From: Deltaproteobacteria bacterium
GTDB lineage: Bacteria; Desulfobacterota_E; Deferrimicrobia; Deferrimicrobiales; Deferrimicrobiaceae
NCBI GenBank assembly: GCA_023488945.1
Contig: JAMDBZ010000018.1
Coordinates: 25,173 to 89,172, forward strand
DNA: 64,000 nt
Direction of reading: 5' to 3'
Shown: piece after piece, positions 61,592 to 64,000 of the stretch
How positions within the stretch are numbered: position 1 is the first letter of the stretch
Layout of the letters: each line of letters opens with the position of its first letter
The notes under the pieces: model-generated
Told to the model about the DNA's origin: nothing
Seen by the model: only the letters and a program-made list of their open reading frames with translations
Databases searched by the model: none
Translations under genes and position numbers: made by a program

Positions 61592-62555
61592 CCCGCTTCT
61601 CGTACCGCTCATACGCCTTGATGACCTCCTGGACGATCGGGTGACGCACGACGTCGATCTCCGTGAACCAGCAGAACCGGATCCCCTCGATCCCCTTGAG
61701 GATGTCGAGCGCCTCCCGCAGCCCCGAGACGCGCCCGGAGGGGAGGTCGGTCTGCGTGATGTCCCCCGTGATGACGGCCTTGGACCCGAACCCGATCCGG
61801 GTCAGGAACATTTTCATCTGCTCGGAGGTCGTGTTCTGGGCCTCGTCCAGGATCACGAAGGCGTCGTCGAGAGTGCGCCCCCGCATGAATGCGAGGGGGG
61901 CCACCTCGATCATCCCGCGCTCGACGAGCTTGGCCGCCTGCTCGTACTCCAACATCGTGTAGAGGGCGTCGTAGAGCGGGCGGAGGTAGGGGTTGACCTT
62001 CTCCGCCATGTCGCCCGGCAGGAAGCCGAGCTTCTCGCCCGCCTCGACGGCCGGCCGCGTCAGGATGATCCGCTTCACGTCCTTCCGCGTCAGGAGCGAC
62101 ACCGCCATCGCCATGGCGAGGAACGTCTTCCCCGTCCCGGCCGGGCCGACGCCGAACACGATGTCGTGGTCGCGGATGGCGTCGAGATACCGTTTCTGCG
62201 CAACGCTCTTCGGGGCGATCATCTTGCGCCGGGAGGAGACGAATACGACGTCCTGGAACACGTCGGACACCTCGGCGGTCCGGTCGGCGCAGACGATCCG
62301 CACGGCGGACGACACGTCGTTCGACGTCACGGGGATCCCCTTCCGCAGGACGCGGTACAGTCCCGTGAGAACCCTGTCGGCCAGGTCGACGGAGAGCGCG
62401 TCGCCGGACAGGACCGCCTCGTTCCCCCGGGGGGACACGGAGACTCCGAGCGCCTGCTCCACGATCCGCAGGTGATCGTCGTGGCTCCCGAAGAGGTCCG
62501 GCAGCAGCGAGGAATCCTCGAACCGCAGCATCCTGCTCACCGTCTCACCGCCCAT
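61581..62555 (-). CDS. phoH: PhoH family ATPase
   Basis: 324 aa. N-terminal KH-like region, Walker A GVGPAGTGKTFLAMAMAV near residue 132, ILTRPAVEAGEKLGFLPGD, and Walker B AFVILDEAQNTT near 233 as in PhoH/PhoL. Associated with ribosome and RNA metabolism with YbeY. Start ATG 62555 is used; ATG 62531 (residue 9) is also possible since the conserved part begins at LRFEDSSLLPDLF. Confidence 0.93.
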   Translation of the reverse strand: MGGETVSRMLRFEDSSLLPDLFGSHDDHLRIVEQALGVSVSPRGNEAVLSGDALSVDLADRVLTGLYRVLRKGIPVTSNDVSSAVRIVCADRTAEVSDVFQDVVFVSSRRKMIAPKSVAQKRYLDAIRDHDIVFGVGPAGTGKTFLAMAMAVSLLTRKDVKRIILTRPAVEAGEKLGFLPGDMAEKVNPYLRPLYDALYTMLEYEQAAKLVERGMIEVAPLAFMRGRTLDDAFVILDEAQNTTSEQMKMFLTRIGFGSKAVITGDITQTDLPSGRVSGLREALDILKGIEGIRFCWFTEIDVVRHPIVQEVIKAYERYEKRDAE

Positions 62556-62573
62556 CCGCGCCGCGCCCCCCCG

Positions 62574-63461
62574 TCAGAAGAACCGGATCCACGAGGAGAA
62601 GGCCCGCGTGGCGGACGCCGACAGCAGGCCGTTGCCGATCCACCATCCCGCGAGGGCCAGGGCGACAACCCAGGACGCGACCCGGACCCGCCCGATCCGG
62701 CGGCGGCGCCCCATCTCCACCCGGATCCGGCGGAAAGCGTCCGCAGCCTCGTCGGCCGCGGCGACCACCTTGATATACCCCCGATCGAGGAGGAGCGAAA
62801 GCGCCTTGATCCCCTCGAACCACGTCACGCACGCTCTCCGGCAGACGCGCCACGGGTCCGGCGAGAAATCGATCACCTTCCAGAGATTCCGCTCCTCCTC
62901 CGAGAGCGCCGTGAAGTCCGCCTTGACGCCGGGCTGCCGCGCGACCAGGAACCTGCCCGGGGGGAACTTCCCGCGGTAGAGGGGGTATTCGTCGAGGAAC
63001 TGCATCCCCTCCATCATGAGCACGTCGGCGCGGATCGGGAACTTCATCCAGGCGGGCGGGCGGACGGCGAACCCTTCGAACCGGTAGTCCCCCTCCTTGA
63101 TCCGGAGCGAGAAGAACAGCATCTCCTTGACCTGGAGGTAGAGGTACCGCGCGAGCGTCTCGGGGGAGAGCTTCTTGTCCTCCACCAGGATCTCGCCGAT
63201 CTTCCTGGGGCTTCTTCCCTGCGTGGCGAGGATCCGGCGCAGCTCCGGATCGGAAAGGTAGCCGGCGTCGACGAGCATCTTTCCCAGCATCCCCTCGGGG
63301 GGGCGTCCCTTCTCCGGCTGGACGTCGACGATCTGCCCGTCCGAGAAAAGGAAGACGATCTCCCGGTCGTCCCCGCGGATCCGGAGCGCCCCGCTCTTCC
63401 CCTGGCTGGAGATGAGCTGGAAGATGTCCGGGATGCCGAAATCTGCGACTTTCCCCTGCAC
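62574..63461 (-). CDS. DUF4388 domain protein with C-terminal membrane anchor
   Basis: 295 aa. N-terminal DUF4388/PATAN-like domain (residues 1-100, GIPDIFQLISSQGKSGALRI), a second region with helical content, then a C-terminal membrane helix (about 263-282, VVALALAGWWIGNGLLSAS) after a run of Arg. Such proteins are regulators of gliding, pili or signalling in deltaproteobacteria. GTG 63461 is the start, 3 bp after the upstream gene. The tail-anchor makes it an inner-membrane protein. Confidence 0.8.
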   Translation of the reverse strand: MQGKVADFGIPDIFQLISSQGKSGALRIRGDDREIVFLFSDGQIVDVQPEKGRPPEGMLGKMLVDAGYLSDPELRRILATQGRSPRKIGEILVEDKKLSPETLARYLYLQVKEMLFFSLRIKEGDYRFEGFAVRPPAWMKFPIRADVLMMEGMQFLDEYPLYRGKFPPGRFLVARQPGVKADFTALSEEERNLWKVIDFSPDPWRVCRRACVTWFEGIKALSLLLDRGYIKVVAAADEAADAFRRIRVEMGRRRRIGRVRVASWVVALALAGWWIGNGLLSASATRAFSSWIRFF

Positions 63462-63464
63462 CGC

Positions 63465-64000
63465 CTACCTCTTGAGCCCCGAGATGTTGCAGCGTTGCTG
63501 AAGATCCGCGAACGACCAGATCCCCCAGGCGGCCCCCCCGAGCCACAGGACCGCCGTCGCCACCAGGGCCCAGGCCCCGATGATGGACTGCAGCTCGATG
63601 ATCAAGGAGCTCCCGGAACGGCCCCCCGCGAGGGAAGCCGAGACGACCGCCAGGGCGAGGGACAGCGCCATCCCGTAAATCATGGCCCGGATCTCCTTCC
63701 CCGCCCACAGGCTGCCGGAGCCGGGGACCGCGATCGAGGCGAATTGGACGAACCGCCTGTGCATTACGATCGCGAGGAGCCGGCGGTTTCTCTCCTCGCC
63801 TTCGCGGACCCCCCCGCCGACCTGGCTGCGGCACGGCGTGCAGAGGTCGGCCGCGTCGCGGCTCCCCGAGATCATCAGGTGGACGCCGCACGCCCGGCAT
63901 GTCCCGCTCACCCACCCCTTCCAGGTGGCCAGGCGCGCGCCGACCGCCATGACGAGAACGGCACCCAGGAAGGCAAGTTCCTGGAAGGCAGACAGGGGGC
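63465..64000 (-). CDS. C-terminal part of a membrane protein with a zinc ribbon (5' end outside window)
   Basis: Stop TAG at 63465-63467. The frame stays open to the right edge (at least 178 codons), and the codons 63951-64000 encode a likely membrane helix (FQELAFLGAVLVMAVG), so ATG 63950 is probably internal. The visible part has this helix, a zinc ribbon (CRACG, then CTPC), a soluble loop and two further helices (about SIAVPGSGSLWAGKEIRAMI and IIGAWALVATAVLWLGGA). Function not recognised. Confidence 0.6.
   Translation of the reverse strand, partial: PLSAFQELAFLGAVLVMAVGARLATWKGWVSGTCRACGVHLMISGSRDAADLCTPCRSQVGGGVREGEERNRRLLAIVMHRRFVQFASIAVPGSGSLWAGKEIRAMIYGMALSLALAVVSASLAGGRSGSSLIIELQSIIGAWALVATAVLWLGGAAWGIWSFADLQQRCNISGLKR

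Noticed and set aside
1..64000. CRISPR array, insertion sequences, rRNA, prophage or defence genes
   Set aside because: No regular direct repeats with spacers, transposases, rRNA motifs or phage genes were found on either strand.

Overview
The window is a stretch of a high-GC Gram-negative chromosome, most likely from a deltaproteobacterial (Desulfobacterota, Geobacter-like) organism. This is inferred from the gene content: a lipid A/outer-membrane superoperon, a 15-heme c-type cytochrome, NtrC-type sigma-54 regulation and a LIV-type transporter packed with acyl-CoA ligases. There is no rRNA, CRISPR array, insertion sequence or prophage. One tRNA is present (Met, anticodon CAT).

Left part (1-4.3 kb, minus strand). 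A partial response regulator behind a possible sigma-54 promoter, a receiver/histidine-kinase hybrid whose acceptor Asp is replaced by Glu, the tRNA with a partial duplication of its 3' end, an FG-GAP/VCBS protein and an isochorismatase-fold hydrolase.

Transport and activation region (4.3-19.8 kb, minus strand). The series is livG, a FadD-like acyl-CoA synthetase, livH, livM, a periplasmic binding protein, livF, a PaaK-like ligase, DUF169, an M24 peptidase and the hydrolase. It probably imports an organic (aromatic or fatty) acid and activates it to a CoA thioester. Immediately upstream are a solute-symporter/histidine-kinase fusion and its NtrC-family regulator. Between the regulator and livG lie a consensus sigma-54 promoter and two matching TTGG-N8-CCAA dyads 33 bp apart at enhancer distance. 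This looks like a complete local control circuit.

Middle (19.8-33.6 kb, mixed strands). A 27-residue membrane peptide coupled to a DUF4124 protein, an RluA-type pseudouridine synthase, a decayed universal-stress-protein locus that keeps its promoter and C-terminal codons, a tolC/macA/ATPase/permease efflux operon, the 15-heme cytochrome divergent from a TPR protein, DUF3047-like and CinA-N-like genes, purM-purN, a DUF218 protein and rpmB.

Right part (33.6-64 kb). Every gene is on the minus strand. From upstream to downstream: a partial zinc-ribbon membrane protein, a DUF4388 protein, phoH, a short PgpH-like HD protein, ybeY, lnt, prfB (with the programmed frameshift), lysS, lolC/E, lolD, bamA, skp, lpxD, fabZ, lpxA, a Gfo/Idh oxidoreductase, lpxB, msbA, kdtA, lpxK, lpxL, gmhB, DUF3108, a Trm112-like protein, rfaE1, DUF4416, yicC, gmk, rpoZ, relA/spoT and ridA. 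Most junctions are overlaps or gaps of a few bases, often NTGA overlaps with GTG or TTG starts, which suggests tight translational coupling of outer-membrane biogenesis with translation and ppGpp genes.
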